From contig JAFQNG010000041.1 of assembly GCA_017396005.1 (NCBI GenBank), positions 1 through 35,801 on the forward strand: a stretch of DNA of 35,801 bases. The letters run 5' to 3'. Positions 24,277-33,048 of this stretch are shown in pieces (the stretch's first letter is position 1; each line of letters opens with the position of its first letter). The position numbers and the translations under genes are program-made. The stretch comes from Desulfovibrio sp. Lineage in GTDB: Bacteria; Desulfobacterota; Desulfovibrionia; Desulfovibrionales; Desulfovibrionaceae. Below the pieces are notes generated by a model that did not search any database, was not told the DNA's origin, and saw only the letters and a program-made list of their open reading frames with translations.

Positions 24277-24897
24277 ATGTATAATACTCTGCATGCGGGT
24301 CTGACCCGTTACCTTACGCCGGAACAACTGAAGAAATTGCGCAGCGTCCGTGTGGGTATTGCCGGTGCCGGTGGTCTGGGCTCCAATGCGGCACTGATGC
24401 TGGCCCGCAGTGGCGTGGAAGACATGCTGCTTGTGGATGATGATGTGGTGGATGCCTCCAATCTCAACCGTCAGCAATACTGGCCACGACATGTTGGACG
24501 CCCCAAGGTGGAGGCCCTGGCCGAGCTGCTGCGCGAGCTCAACCCTGAAATACAGCTGGACATACGCCGTCTGCGTCTCAGTTCTTCCAATCTGCCGAAG
24601 ATAGCACCTCTCTGCCCCATTTGGGTAGAGGCCTTGGATGATTCTCTGAGCAAGGCCATGCTGGTGGAGGCTGCCATATTGAGCGGGGCGCGCATTGTCG
24701 CAGCCTCGGGTTTGGCCGGCTATGGTGGCCCTGACATGCACAAACGCCCTATGGGCGACCTGACCCTGGTAGGGGACTTCGTCACCGATGTGCAGACAGC
24801 CCCGCCTCTGGCTCCACGAGTGACACAGGCTGCGGCAATGCTGGCAGACACTGTGCTGGAGTTCATACTAGGCCCGGCCACACCGTCACAATCCTGA
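24277..24897 (+). CDS. thiF: ThiS adenylyltransferase ThiF (short form)
   Basis: ThiF adenylates the ThiS C-terminus before sulfur transfer. The 206-residue E1-like protein has the nucleotide loop GAGGLGSN (near 30-37), the VDDDVVDASNLNRQQYW segment with the catalytic Arg/Asp set, and the KV-EAL motif. It is shorter than E. coli ThiF (about 250) and lacks the CxxC zinc pairs and an obvious C-terminal catalytic cysteine. This short form is found in anaerobes. No ribosome binding site precedes the ATG, so translation probably relies on coupling across the 16 bp gap from thiH. It is last in the operon. Confidence 0.92.
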   Translation: MYNTLHAGLTRYLTPEQLKKLRSVRVGIAGAGGLGSNAALMLARSGVEDMLLVDDDVVDASNLNRQQYWPRHVGRPKVEALAELLRELNPEIQLDIRRLRLSSSNLPKIAPLCPIWVEALDDSLSKAMLVEAAILSGARIVAASGLAGYGGPDMHKRPMGDLTLVGDFVTDVQTAPPLAPRVTQAAAMLADTVLEFILGPATPSQS

Positions 24898-24913
24898 GCA
24901 GATTCCCCCCTAG

Positions 24914-24926
24914 TATAGCTGCTATA
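24914..24926. promoter_or_regulatory. Palindrome TATAGC-T-GCTATA ahead of the metal ATPase gene
   Basis: This 6+6 bp inverted repeat with a 1 bp centre lies 33 bp before the ATG at 24959, in the 61 bp gap after thiF. It overlaps several possible -10 boxes but no good -35 was found. A metalloregulator operator is possible. No regulator gene is adjacent. Confidence 0.3.
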
Positions 24927-24958
24927 GAGTGCATTCCGGCTGCAAAAAGGAGGCCAGT

Positions 24959-27010
24959 ATGAGAGACGCAAATCTGCTCCATATCCAGTGCTCCTGTGAA
25001 TGCTGCAGGAGTGAGGATGAATCGCTATGCGAAGAAGGGCACAGTGAATCCCCCAAGGGCGATATATCCTGGAAAAAACTCACCGTAGCAGGCCTGCTTG
25101 CGGTCTTGTCTGAATTGATCCACTTTTTGCAGGAAGGCGGTATTCTGCCTCCTTCATTTGTCATTGGCTTTCTGTCTCTTCTTTTCGCCCTCATTGCCAT
25201 AATACTGTCAGGCGTGGGTACTTACAAGGCTGGCTGGGATGCGGTGCGCAGGTTCGACCTCAATATGACAGCGCTGATGAGCGTGGCTGTTACATGCGCC
25301 GTGCTCATAGGGCATTTCTCCGAGGCAGCCATGGTTATGGTGCTCTTTACTGTTTCTGAATCGATAGAGGAAGGCGTACTGACAAGGGCCCGTACTTCCA
25401 TCAGAGAGTTGATCGTTCTTTCGCCGGAAAGAGCTACAGTTCTCCAGTCCGATGGGACATGGCAGGAAACAGACTGCCGAAAAATACCCATCGGTGCACT
25501 GCTGCGCGTGAAGCCAGGAGAACGCATCTGCCTTGATGGTGTGATACGAGAAGGGCAGTCGGCCGTGGATCAGTCACCTATCACAGGAGAGAGTATTCCT
25601 GTGGAGAAAGGCCCCGGTGATAGCGTTTTTGCCGGAACGATCAATACTTTCGGCAACTTCGACTTCGAAGTCACCGCAACATTCTCCGAGACAACTCTGG
25701 CCCGTATCATTCATGCGGTAGAAAATGCTCAGGTCAGCCGCGCCCCCATGCAACGTTTTGTGGATAGTTTTGCCCGTTGGTACACTCCCAGTATCTTTAT
25801 TATTTCCCTGCTCCTTGCCCTGCTGCCTCCCCTTATGCTGAGTGCGGGGTGGATACCCTCCATATATACTGCGCTGACTGTACTGATCATAGGTTGCCCA
25901 TGCGCGCTGGTTATTTCTACTCCAGTGACCATAGTAAGTGGCATAGCTGCAGCAACACGCATGGGGATACTTGTAAAGGGAGGGGCCTACCTCGAACAGG
26001 GGCGGCTTTTGCGTATACTGGCCCTGGACAAAACCGGCACACTCACTCATGGCAGGGCACTCCTTACTGACATCATTCCGATAAATGTATCTGAGAACGG
26101 TGAAACTCTTTGTCTTGCTATGGCAGCCAGTCTTGCGGCGCGCTCAGAGCATCCTGTTTCCCGTGCCATAGCTGAGGCCTCTGACGCCAAATCTGCCGAT
26201 GTTCGGGATTTCGTGACAGTGGTAGGCAAGGGAGTTCAGGGCGAGGTTTATGGTCGCCATATGTATCTCGGCAGTCTGCGTATGATGAAAGAACTTGGTT
26301 TTCTTGAAGGAGAGATCGGGGAAGGCCTTCGACAAAAGGCTGCAGAACTTGAAGGGCGGGGTAAGAGTATAGTGTTCTTCGCAGATGAAAATTGCGTGCT
26401 TGCACTTTTTGCCGTAGCTGATTCCATTCGGGAAAGTAGTGTGCAAGCCGTACGTGAGCTGCGCAGACTGGGAGTAAAGACAGTGATGCTCACCGGTGAC
26501 AACGAGCTCACGGCTCGTGCTGCAGCGGTGCAGGTCGGTGTAGACGAGTGGCGTTCCAACCTTCTTCCCGAAGAGAAATTGGCTTGCGTAAGCTCTCTTG
26601 TGGATGAGACTCGAGGCAGACCTTGTGAAGTCGGGAGACTGGGAGAATTTCAGAGGTTCAAAGTTGGTATGGTCGGGGATGGCATTAACGATGCTCCGGC
26701 ACTGGCCCAGGCGGATATAGGTTTCGCCATGGCAGGGTCGGGCACAGACACAGCCATGGCGACAGCTGATGTAGCCCTTATGGACGATGATCTGCGTAAG
26801 ATACCGAACTTCATCCGTCTGTCTCGCAGGGTCTATGGCATACTCATACAAAATATTGTCTTAGTTCTTGGCGTGAAGGCACTTTTTTTCGGATGTACCT
26901 TGGGCGGATATACCTCCATGTGGATGGCCGTGTTTGCAGACGTTGGGACAGCTATCATGGTAGTCGGCAACGGTCTTCGTGCCGGACGCTCCGTTACCAT
27001 GAGAAAGTAA
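24959..27010 (+). CDS. P1B-type metal-exporting ATPase (Zn/Cd/Pb type)
   Basis: This 683-residue ATPase exports soft divalent metals. The catalytic elements are TGES-type PITGES (about 198-203), the membrane metal site CPC (Cys313, Cys315), phosphorylated Asp357 in DKTGTL, the nucleotide-binding HP motif (SEHPVSRAI), and the hinge GDGINDAPALAQAD. An Asp in the last membrane segment (FADVGTAIMVVGNGLR) matches the Zn/Cd/Pb subgroup rather than Cu. The usual N-terminal HMA domain is absent. Instead the first 28 residues are Cys/His-rich (HIQCSCECCRSED, C24, H28), probably a metal-binding tail. AAAAAGGAGG lies 5 nt before the ATG at 24959, which rules out the longer GTG frame. It is convergent with hypF and has no visible terminator in the 27 bp gap. 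Confidence 0.93.
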   Translation: MRDANLLHIQCSCECCRSEDESLCEEGHSESPKGDISWKKLTVAGLLAVLSELIHFLQEGGILPPSFVIGFLSLLFALIAIILSGVGTYKAGWDAVRRFDLNMTALMSVAVTCAVLIGHFSEAAMVMVLFTVSESIEEGVLTRARTSIRELIVLSPERATVLQSDGTWQETDCRKIPIGALLRVKPGERICLDGVIREGQSAVDQSPITGESIPVEKGPGDSVFAGTINTFGNFDFEVTATFSETTLARIIHAVENAQVSRAPMQRFVDSFARWYTPSIFIISLLLALLPPLMLSAGWIPSIYTALTVLIIGCPCALVISTPVTIVSGIAAATRMGILVKGGAYLEQGRLLRILALDKTGTLTHGRALLTDIIPINVSENGETLCLAMAASLAARSEHPVSRAIAEASDAKSADVRDFVTVVGKGVQGEVYGRHMYLGSLRMMKELGFLEGEIGEGLRQKAAELEGRGKSIVFFADENCVLALFAVADSIRESSVQAVRELRRLGVKTVMLTGDNELTARAAAVQVGVDEWRSNLLPEEKLACVSSLVDETRGRPCEVGRLGEFQRFKVGMVGDGINDAPALAQADIGFAMAGSGTDTAMATADVALMDDDLRKIPNFIRLSRRVYGILIQNIVLVLGVKALFFGCTLGGYTSMWMAVFADVGTAIMVVGNGLRAGRSVTMRK

Positions 27011-27037
27011 AATATCCTGCAGCCCATGGTCAAATAC

Positions 27038-29470
27038 TCACGCCAGCAGCAGGCGCTGCCCCCAGACGGCCTGCCCCAGTGACAAACCGCCATCACCTGG
27101 CGGCAAGTCATGATGGGTCAAAGGTGTCAGGCCGTGGGCATACAAGGCTTCTGGCAGCAGTCGGGCCATGATGGAGTTTTGCATTACGCCACCGGAAAGG
27201 CCGATGTTGTTCAGACCATGCTCACGGGCTGTTACAGCACACATGTCTGCAAGGCCAGAGGCCAGAGCTACATGAAAACAGGCTGCCGTCAGGCCAGGGG
27301 GCTGTCCTGCCCCTTGCCCATGCAATACCTGCGCGAACAGGGATGTGCTGTCCAGCTGCCACACCGGTTTGTCCTGTGCATCAAACGTGTCTGGCTGTTC
27401 TGCGGAGAGCGATTGCAAAGACCAGTTAGGGGGGCTCTTCTCCGCGGTCATCATGTAAGGCAGAGCTGCTGTTTCCAGACGGATTGCAGCCTGCCCCTCA
27501 TAGCTGATGACCGTACACAGGCCCAACTGGGCAGCGACGGCATCAAAAAGACGTCCACAGCTGGATGTCGCCGGGCAGTTAATCCCCCGTGCCAGCATAA
27601 TGCGTACAGCAGCTTCGGCCTGCACAAAGTCATCATGCCAGGGGCATGGGGCCGCAGATATGGTATTTCTGTTTTGTTCCTGCAGTGCAAGAGCTATGCG
27701 CCAAGGCTCGCGAATAGCGGCTTCTCCACCGGGTAGGGCAAAGGGGCTCAGGCGTCCCAGCCGACGCCAGTACGGGCGGGAGAGATCCATCAACAGTAAT
27801 TCGCCGCCCCAGATGCTTTTGTCTGTTCCAAGGCCTGTACCGTCCAGACAAAGGACCAGAGCTGGCTCAAAGCAGTGATTTTCCGCCAGTACTGACGCGG
27901 CATGAGCAGCATGGTGCTGTAAATGCCAAAGAGGAAGAGCTTCCCGTGTGGCACGGGCTTCGGCATAACGGCTGGAAAGAAAATCAGGATGCAGATCACA
28001 GACGATAGCAGCAGGTCGTTTTTCCAGCAGGCTTTCCAGGCGTGCGAGGCTTTCTTCATAAAATGCCAGAGTAGCAGGATTTTCCAAATCACCAATATGC
28101 TGACCCACAAAGGCTTCTGCACCGTGTGCCAGACATATTGTGCTCTTGAGCTCGGCCCCGGCCCCCAGAACACAGGGAGCTGTTGCCATGGATGACGGCA
28201 GGTGCACAGGGCGGGGTACATAACCGCGTGCACGGCGGTAGAAAAAGGGTTCCACACTATCAGAAGAGGCCGTAATGCTGACGGTTCGTCCAGGCCGTAC
28301 ACCGAGAACACTGTCGTCAACACGGCACAGAATATCTCTGTCGTGCAGCAGCCAGGCATCAGCCAGATGGGGCAGGCGTTGCAAGGCTTCACGATTGCCT
28401 AGGCAGAGAGGCTCTCCATGGGGGTTGCCTGAGGTCATTACCAGCACCGGCGGCAGGCTGGTATGTCTGTCCAGCCAGTGGAACAAGGCCGCATGCAGAG
28501 GCGTGTAAGGTAGCATCAGACCCAGGCTGGTGACATCCGGGGCCAGATCTGAAGGCAGAAGACAGTCTTTCCGGCGCGGGCAAAGCACAATGGGTTTTTC
28601 TGGGCATTGCAGCAGAGCCTCATGCTCAGGGTTGAGATTGCACAGGACGCTGGCCGTAGCAAGGTTACCAACCATGAGGGCCAGTGCTTTATGCGGTCTG
28701 TCTTTGCGTTGCCTCAGACTCTGTATGGCATGGGCATTGCGGGCATCGCAAGCCAGCTGAAAGCCCCCCAGCCCTTTCAGGGCGAGAACGCCACCGCGCA
28801 ACAGGATATTCCCCGCCTGCTCCAGAGCGTGGACCTGATTTTCTGGACTGGGAGATGTCTGCCCTGCAGCGGCCGCCTTCCCGTTTACCAGCCAGAGATG
28901 TGGCCCGCAAACAGGGCAGGCAATGGGCTGAGCGTGAAAACGTCTGTCCAAAGGGTCAGAGTATTCGGCAGCGCATGCCGGGCAAAGGGGAAAGCAGCAC
29001 ATACTGGTCACAGCACGGTCATAGGGAATGGCGTAGGTAATGGTATAGCGCGGTCCGCAATTGGTGCAGTTGGTAAAGGCATAACCATAACGACGGTCAG
29101 TCGGGTCACGCATATCTTTCAGGCAGTCCTGGCATATACCCATATCTGGGCTGACCAGCACATTGTGCCCTGTCCTGCCCTGGCTTTGTACAATGCTGAA
29201 AGTTTTTTCATCGTCTAACAGGGGCAGGCTCTCCTCCTGTACGGCGGTCAGACGGGCCAGGGGAGGCAGTTCGTTGCGCAGGCGTTGTCCAAAACGCTCA
29301 ACTGCAAGTATGAAGCCCTGTACCTCTATGCGTACACCGTCTGACGTATTGCCTACTGAACCTGAAAGGCCCTCCTCATGGGCCAGCCTGTAGACAAAAG
29401 GGCGAAAGCCTACGCCCTGTACCTGCCCTGCGGCCACAATGGCCCGCCGTATCACATTATCTGCGTTCAT
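27038..29470 (-). CDS. hypF: Carbamoyltransferase HypF, [NiFe]-hydrogenase maturation
   Basis: HypF carbamoylates HypE, the source of the CN ligands of [NiFe] hydrogenases. The 810-residue protein has the full architecture: an acylphosphatase domain (about 8-95, GQVQGVGFRPFVYRLA), two zinc-finger modules from about 113 (CQDCLKDM-DPTDRRYGYAFTN and CxxC pairs through CPVCGPH), a YrdC-like domain with the KGLGGFQLACDA motif, and a Kae1-like carbamoyltransferase domain (FVGQHIGDL, LQHHAAHAASVLAE, IGLSGGVMQN). An in-frame TTG six codons upstream is excluded because a TATAAT box lies between it and the ATG. No ribosome binding site is present, so the mRNA is probably leaderless. No other hyp gene is in the window. 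Confidence 0.96.
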   Translation of the reverse strand: MNADNVIRRAIVAAGQVQGVGFRPFVYRLAHEEGLSGSVGNTSDGVRIEVQGFILAVERFGQRLRNELPPLARLTAVQEESLPLLDDEKTFSIVQSQGRTGHNVLVSPDMGICQDCLKDMRDPTDRRYGYAFTNCTNCGPRYTITYAIPYDRAVTSMCCFPLCPACAAEYSDPLDRRFHAQPIACPVCGPHLWLVNGKAAAAGQTSPSPENQVHALEQAGNILLRGGVLALKGLGGFQLACDARNAHAIQSLRQRKDRPHKALALMVGNLATASVLCNLNPEHEALLQCPEKPIVLCPRRKDCLLPSDLAPDVTSLGLMLPYTPLHAALFHWLDRHTSLPPVLVMTSGNPHGEPLCLGNREALQRLPHLADAWLLHDRDILCRVDDSVLGVRPGRTVSITASSDSVEPFFYRRARGYVPRPVHLPSSMATAPCVLGAGAELKSTICLAHGAEAFVGQHIGDLENPATLAFYEESLARLESLLEKRPAAIVCDLHPDFLSSRYAEARATREALPLWHLQHHAAHAASVLAENHCFEPALVLCLDGTGLGTDKSIWGGELLLMDLSRPYWRRLGRLSPFALPGGEAAIREPWRIALALQEQNRNTISAAPCPWHDDFVQAEAAVRIMLARGINCPATSSCGRLFDAVAAQLGLCTVISYEGQAAIRLETAALPYMMTAEKSPPNWSLQSLSAEQPDTFDAQDKPVWQLDSTSLFAQVLHGQGAGQPPGLTAACFHVALASGLADMCAVTAREHGLNNIGLSGGVMQNSIMARLLPEALYAHGLTPLTHHDLPPGDGGLSLGQAVWGQRLLLA

Positions 29471-29476
29471 ATGTAG

Positions 29477-29505
29477 ATTATAACGCAAAGCAACGGGTCT
29501 GCCAA
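29477..29505 (-). promoter_or_regulatory. Strong promoter of hypF, predicted leaderless
   Basis: On the minus strand TTGGCA (29500-29505) and a perfect TATAAT (29477-29482) have an exact 17 bp spacer. The A of the hypF ATG is at 29470, seven positions past the -10 box, where transcription should start. Confidence 0.7.
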
Positions 29506-29552
29506 ATGCGCATTACTACTCTTGCCGCTACTATGCCATTTCGCTATTCTCC

Positions 29553-29586
29553 CCTTGCCAGTGCCGGATGCCCCGGCATGGCAAGG
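29553..29586 (+). promoter_or_regulatory. Long hairpin covering the ribosome binding site of the XRE-cupin gene
   Basis: CCTTGCCA (29553-29560) pairs with TGGCAAGG (29579-29586), and TGCCGG (29562-29567) with CCGGCA (29573-29578). The result is a 14 bp stem with one bulged G (29561) and a 5 nt loop. The 3' arm includes the AAGG of the ribosome binding site AAGGAGGA (29583-29590), with the ATG at 29596. No U-tract follows, so it is not a terminator. It may block translation or be a DNA operator. Confidence 0.6.
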
Positions 29587-29595
29587 AGGAAGATC

Positions 29596-30174
29596 ATGCC
29601 TCAGGCCCCAGACATCGGTAGCCGTGTTCGTGCATTTCGGGAAGAAAAGGAGCTTCTGCTGGAAGATCTGTCCCTGCACACCAAGCTTAGCGTGGAATTT
29701 TTAGAAAAACTCGAGAAGAATGAGGTGTATCCCAGTATAGGCCCCATGCAGAAGGTGGCTCGCGCCTTGGGCGTCCGGCTCGGCACCTTTCTGGATGATC
29801 AGTTTACGCAGGATCCTATCAGAAACCGTATTGAGGAAGGTGCCTCCAGCGGCGACGACCCCATGCATAGCGGTTTGACTGTGCGGCCTACTTATGTCTA
29901 TCAGGCACTGGGCAAAGGCAAGACAGACCGTAATATGGAGCCCTTCTATATTGAGATTTTTCCTGATCCATCTGTGGAAGAGAAGACATCCTCCCATCAG
30001 GGAGAGGAATTCATTCTTGTGCTCAAGGGAAAGCTGCTGGTCATCTATGGTCATGAGCGGCATGTACTTTCGGCAGGTGAGACCATCTACTACAATTCCA
30101 TCGTGCCTCATTTCGTAGGCGCTGCAGATGACGCTCCTGTGACCATCCTAGCTGTGACCTATAATCCCCAGTAA
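29596..30174 (+). CDS. XRE-family transcriptional regulator with cupin domain
   Basis: This is a 192-residue regulator. The N-terminal helix-turn-helix of the XRE/Cro type spans about residues 8-62 (RVRAFREEKELLLEDLSLHT, then KLSVEFLEKLEKNE). A cupin_2 sensor domain follows at about 110-188 (HQGEEFILVLKGKLLVIYG, ETIYYNSIVPH). Regulators of this build often respond to small metabolites and commonly control the adjacent transport or acyl-CoA genes. Here the acyl-CoA synthetase gene starts 5 bp later and is the likely target. AAGGAGGA five nt before the ATG at 29596 fixes the start, and this site is sequestered in a long hairpin. Longer in-frame starts from 29506 would read through that hairpin. 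Confidence 0.9.
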   Translation: MPQAPDIGSRVRAFREEKELLLEDLSLHTKLSVEFLEKLEKNEVYPSIGPMQKVARALGVRLGTFLDDQFTQDPIRNRIEEGASSGDDPMHSGLTVRPTYVYQALGKGKTDRNMEPFYIEIFPDPSVEEKTSSHQGEEFILVLKGKLLVIYGHERHVLSAGETIYYNSIVPHFVGAADDAPVTILAVTYNPQ

Positions 30175-30179
30175 ACCAT

Positions 30180-31856
30180 ATGGAAGACAAAGTACGCAGC
30201 CGTCAGGCCCAGTTTGTTCTGCGGGAGTGGACCCTGGGCCAGGTTCTGGATCATACTGTGGCCCGTTTTCCCGACAGGGAAGCCCTGATTTATGCGGATC
30301 GCAATTATCGCCTTACCTGGCGGGAGTTCGGCGCAGCTGTGGACCGCCTGGCCAGAGGGCTTATGGCCCTGGGTGTACAAAAAGGCGAGAAAGTGGCCAT
30401 CTGGGCTACCAATGTGCCGGACTGGGTGGTACTGCAGTTCGCTACTGCCAGGATCGGGGCAGTATTACTGACAGTCAATACGAACTACCGGGAGCATGAG
30501 CTGCGCTATCTTCTGAGCCAGTCAGAATGCGAGAATCTTTTTCTCATCGACAGTCTGCGCGATCATGATTTTCTGGCCACTGTCTACAAAATTGTGCCGG
30601 AGCTGCGCGTGCACGGGCGCGGCCTGCTGCGTAATCCGGAACTGCCGCATCTCAAACGTGTCTGCTTCCTGGGAGCACAGAAGCATTTGGGCATGTACTC
30701 CATGCCCGAGATTCTGGCTCTTTCAGTCATGGTGGATGATGCTGCATATGCAGCCCGCCAGGCCATGCTGGACCCGCACGATGAGATCAACATGCAATAT
30801 ACATCGGGTACAACGGGCTTTCCTCGTGGCGTCATGCTGACCCATGTCAATGTGGGCCTTAATGGCTACTGGATAGGCCGCCATCAGCATTTTGATGAAA
30901 ACGACCGCGTTTGCCTGCCAGTACCGCTTTTTCACTGCTTTGGCTGTGTTCTGGGCGTATCGGCCTGTGTCAATCATGGTGCGGCCATGGTCATACTGGA
31001 GACGTTCAATCCGCTACATGTTCTCAAAGCTATTCATCAGGAGCGCTGTACTGCTGTCTACGGTGTGCCTACCATGTTTCTGGCAGAGCTTGAGCACAAA
31101 CATTTCGCCCGTTATGACATGTCCAGCCTGCGCACGGGCATCATGGCCGGCTCTGTCTGCCCAGAGCCGCTCATGCGCCGTGTGGTCGAGGATATGAATA
31201 TGCGTGAAATAACCATCTGCTATGGCCTGACCGAGGCATCGCCGGTAATGACGCAGTCTGATGTAAATGATCCCTTGAGTCTGCGCTGTGAAACTGTGGG
31301 GTGTGCCATGCCCGGGATTGAAGTGCGTGTAGCTGACCCGGAGACCTGTGAAGAGCTGCCGCGCGGGCAGGTAGGCGAAATCCTCTGCCGGGGCTATAAC
31401 GTCATGAAGGGGTACTACAAGATGCCCGAGGATACGACCCGGGCAATCAGCCCTGATGGCTGGCTGCACTCCGGTGACTTGGGGATTATGGACGAACATG
31501 GCTATCTGCGCATAACCGGCCGTATCAAGGATATGATCATACGCGGCGGTGAGAATGTCTATCCGCGAGAACTGGAAGAATTTCTCATGCAGATGCCTGA
31601 AGTGCTGGATGTGCAGGTGGTGGCAGTGCCCAGCCGTAAATACGGTGAGGAGGTTGGGGCCTTCATCATCCCTCGTGAGGGAGCAGCTCTTAATGTCGAG
31701 GCTGTACGCGCTTTTTGCAAGGGCAGGATTGCCTGGTTCAAGATCCCCCGCTATGTGGCTGTGGTCCAGGCTTTTCCACTTACAGCCAGTGGCAAGATAC
31801 AGAAATATAAATTGCGCGAAATGGCTGCCGGGCTCTGGCCTGAAGCCATGCGTTGA
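30180..31856 (+). CDS. Acyl-CoA synthetase (AMP-forming fatty-acid--CoA ligase family)
   Basis: This 558-residue member of the ANL superfamily activates a carboxylic acid via an acyl-adenylate and transfers it to CoA. Motif A3 is YTSGTTGFPRGVMLTH (near 207-222), A5 YGLTEASPV, A7 is SGDLG, A8 GRIKDMIIRGGENVYP, and the catalytic A10 Lys lies in TASGKIQKYKLRE near the end. It resembles medium/long-chain FadD-like synthetases rather than acetyl-CoA synthetase, but the chain length cannot be assigned. It begins 5 bp after the XRE-cupin stop with no clear ribosome binding site, so coupled translation is likely. A TATAAT at 30160-30165 inside the previous gene's 3' end could give a short second transcript. 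It ends in a terminator. Confidence 0.92.
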   Translation: MEDKVRSRQAQFVLREWTLGQVLDHTVARFPDREALIYADRNYRLTWREFGAAVDRLARGLMALGVQKGEKVAIWATNVPDWVVLQFATARIGAVLLTVNTNYREHELRYLLSQSECENLFLIDSLRDHDFLATVYKIVPELRVHGRGLLRNPELPHLKRVCFLGAQKHLGMYSMPEILALSVMVDDAAYAARQAMLDPHDEINMQYTSGTTGFPRGVMLTHVNVGLNGYWIGRHQHFDENDRVCLPVPLFHCFGCVLGVSACVNHGAAMVILETFNPLHVLKAIHQERCTAVYGVPTMFLAELEHKHFARYDMSSLRTGIMAGSVCPEPLMRRVVEDMNMREITICYGLTEASPVMTQSDVNDPLSLRCETVGCAMPGIEVRVADPETCEELPRGQVGEILCRGYNVMKGYYKMPEDTTRAISPDGWLHSGDLGIMDEHGYLRITGRIKDMIIRGGENVYPRELEEFLMQMPEVLDVQVVAVPSRKYGEEVGAFIIPREGAALNVEAVRAFCKGRIAWFKIPRYVAVVQAFPLTASGKIQKYKLREMAAGLWPEAMR

Positions 31857-31867
31857 CACTTCAGACA

Positions 31868-31889
31868 GCCCGGCCTTGCCGGGCCTTTT
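31868..31889 (+). terminator. Rho-independent terminator after the acyl-CoA synthetase gene
   Basis: GCCCGGC (31868-31874), loop CTT, GCCGGGC (31878-31884) and then CTTTT. The stem is strong and begins 12 nt after the stop; the U-tract is short. Confidence 0.8.
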
Positions 31890-31921
31890 CATAAAGCAGT
31901 AAACATAGATGGTTATAGATT

Positions 31922-32941
31922 ATGAAAGAGAATGATTTTTCTTTTAGCTCTTTTGAACAGCAGGGAACGCATCAGCCACAAACAGCCGGCGCATGTCACG
32001 GCACATGCCCACTGGCGCAGATTCCCGCACCGGTCTGGCAGGACATTTTTCGCCGGTCCTGGCGTAAGCGGCATCCTGTTCTGTTCTGGAGTATCTGCAT
32101 TGGTCTGGCTCTGCTGGCCTTGGGCGTCTTCCTTGGTGCTGATGAAGCAGACAGCCCTCTGGCTGGAGAACGTCTGGCTCTTGTAAGTGTACGTGGCAGT
32201 ATCATGGACGTACAGCCACTGCTCGACTGGATCAGCAAAGTAGAGCGTAATGAGGATGTCAGAGGTGTATTGCTGCGCATTGATTCGCCCGGAGGCGGAG
32301 CAGCAGCCTCGCAGGAGCTGTACAGCGCTCTGGCCCGCTTGGCCAGTAAAAAACCTGTAGTGACCAGTATGGGGTCGGTAGCAGCTTCAGGTGGCCTGAT
32401 GGTTGCCATGGCCGGACAGAAAATTTTTGCCAATGCGTCTACCGTCACAGGCTCCATTGGAGTACGTATGGATATTCCACAGCTTCAGGGTCTCATGGGT
32501 AAACTGGGCTTAGGACAGGAGACACTGGTTACCGCACCGTACAAGGACGCAGGCTCTTACATGCGCCCCCTTTCAGTGGAAGACAGGGCCTATTTTGAGC
32601 ATATTCTCAAGGATATGCACGAACAGTTTGTGGATATAGTGGCTGCAGGGCGTAATCTCCCGCGTGAAAAAGCGGTGGAGCTGGCTAACGGCAAGATTTT
32701 CACCGGTCGTGAGGCCCTGGAGCTGGGGCTCATCGACGCACTGGGTGGGCAGAACGCAGCCCTGACCTGGCTGGCAGAACAGAGCGGCGTACCTGCTGAC
32801 CGTCCCCTGCTGAAACGCCCCAGCAAGAAGAACTGGCTGGAAAAAAGCCTTGAAGCTTCTTTCGCTGCACTCTTCACTGCTCTATCGGGAATGGAAGGGG
32901 CGGCAGATGCGTCAGGGCCTTTTTTTCTATACCAGTTTTAG
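31922..32941 (+). CDS. sppA: Signal peptide peptidase SppA, short form
   Basis: SppA degrades cleaved signal peptides at the membrane. This is a 339-residue single-domain S49 peptidase, as in B. subtilis. A hydrophilic N-terminus of about 50 residues contains two Cys/His pairs (ACHGTC). One membrane segment follows (about 52-72), then the protease domain with DSPGGGA (121-127), nucleophile Ser156 (MGSVAASGG) and general base Lys208 (TAPYKDAGSYMRP). The 52-residue Ser-Lys spacing equals that of B. subtilis SppA (147/199). No ribosome binding site is visible before the ATG. It is preceded by the terminator at 31868-31889, so a promoter must lie in 31890-31921. It ends at the bidirectional terminator at 33049-33082. 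Confidence 0.93.
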   Translation: MKENDFSFSSFEQQGTHQPQTAGACHGTCPLAQIPAPVWQDIFRRSWRKRHPVLFWSICIGLALLALGVFLGADEADSPLAGERLALVSVRGSIMDVQPLLDWISKVERNEDVRGVLLRIDSPGGGAAASQELYSALARLASKKPVVTSMGSVAASGGLMVAMAGQKIFANASTVTGSIGVRMDIPQLQGLMGKLGLGQETLVTAPYKDAGSYMRPLSVEDRAYFEHILKDMHEQFVDIVAAGRNLPREKAVELANGKIFTGREALELGLIDALGGQNAALTWLAEQSGVPADRPLLKRPSKKNWLEKSLEASFAALFTALSGMEGAADASGPFFLYQF

Positions 32942-33048
32942 ATTTTAATAGGCTTTACATGCAACAATACAGTAAAAAATACCATTTTACAGTATAGTAT
33001 ATGTAAAAATAAAATCTAAATAAAATCTAGAATATATCACAAGTAAAT
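32939..33048. repeat. AT-rich intergenic stretch with short repeats
   Basis: An AT-rich stretch stands out from the GC-richer surroundings. AAATAAAATCT occurs twice in tandem (33007-33017, 33018-33028), with an inverted copy of its TAAAATCTA core at the sppA stop (32939-32947). TACAGTA repeats at 32968-32974 and 32988-32994, 20 bp apart. TTTACA and TGTAAA flank GTATAGTATA in 32987-33008. No gene is visible. Confidence 0.5.

Noticed and set aside
31014-31892. 292-codon open frame on the minus strand
   Set aside because: Antisense to the acyl-CoA synthetase gene and runs through its terminator.
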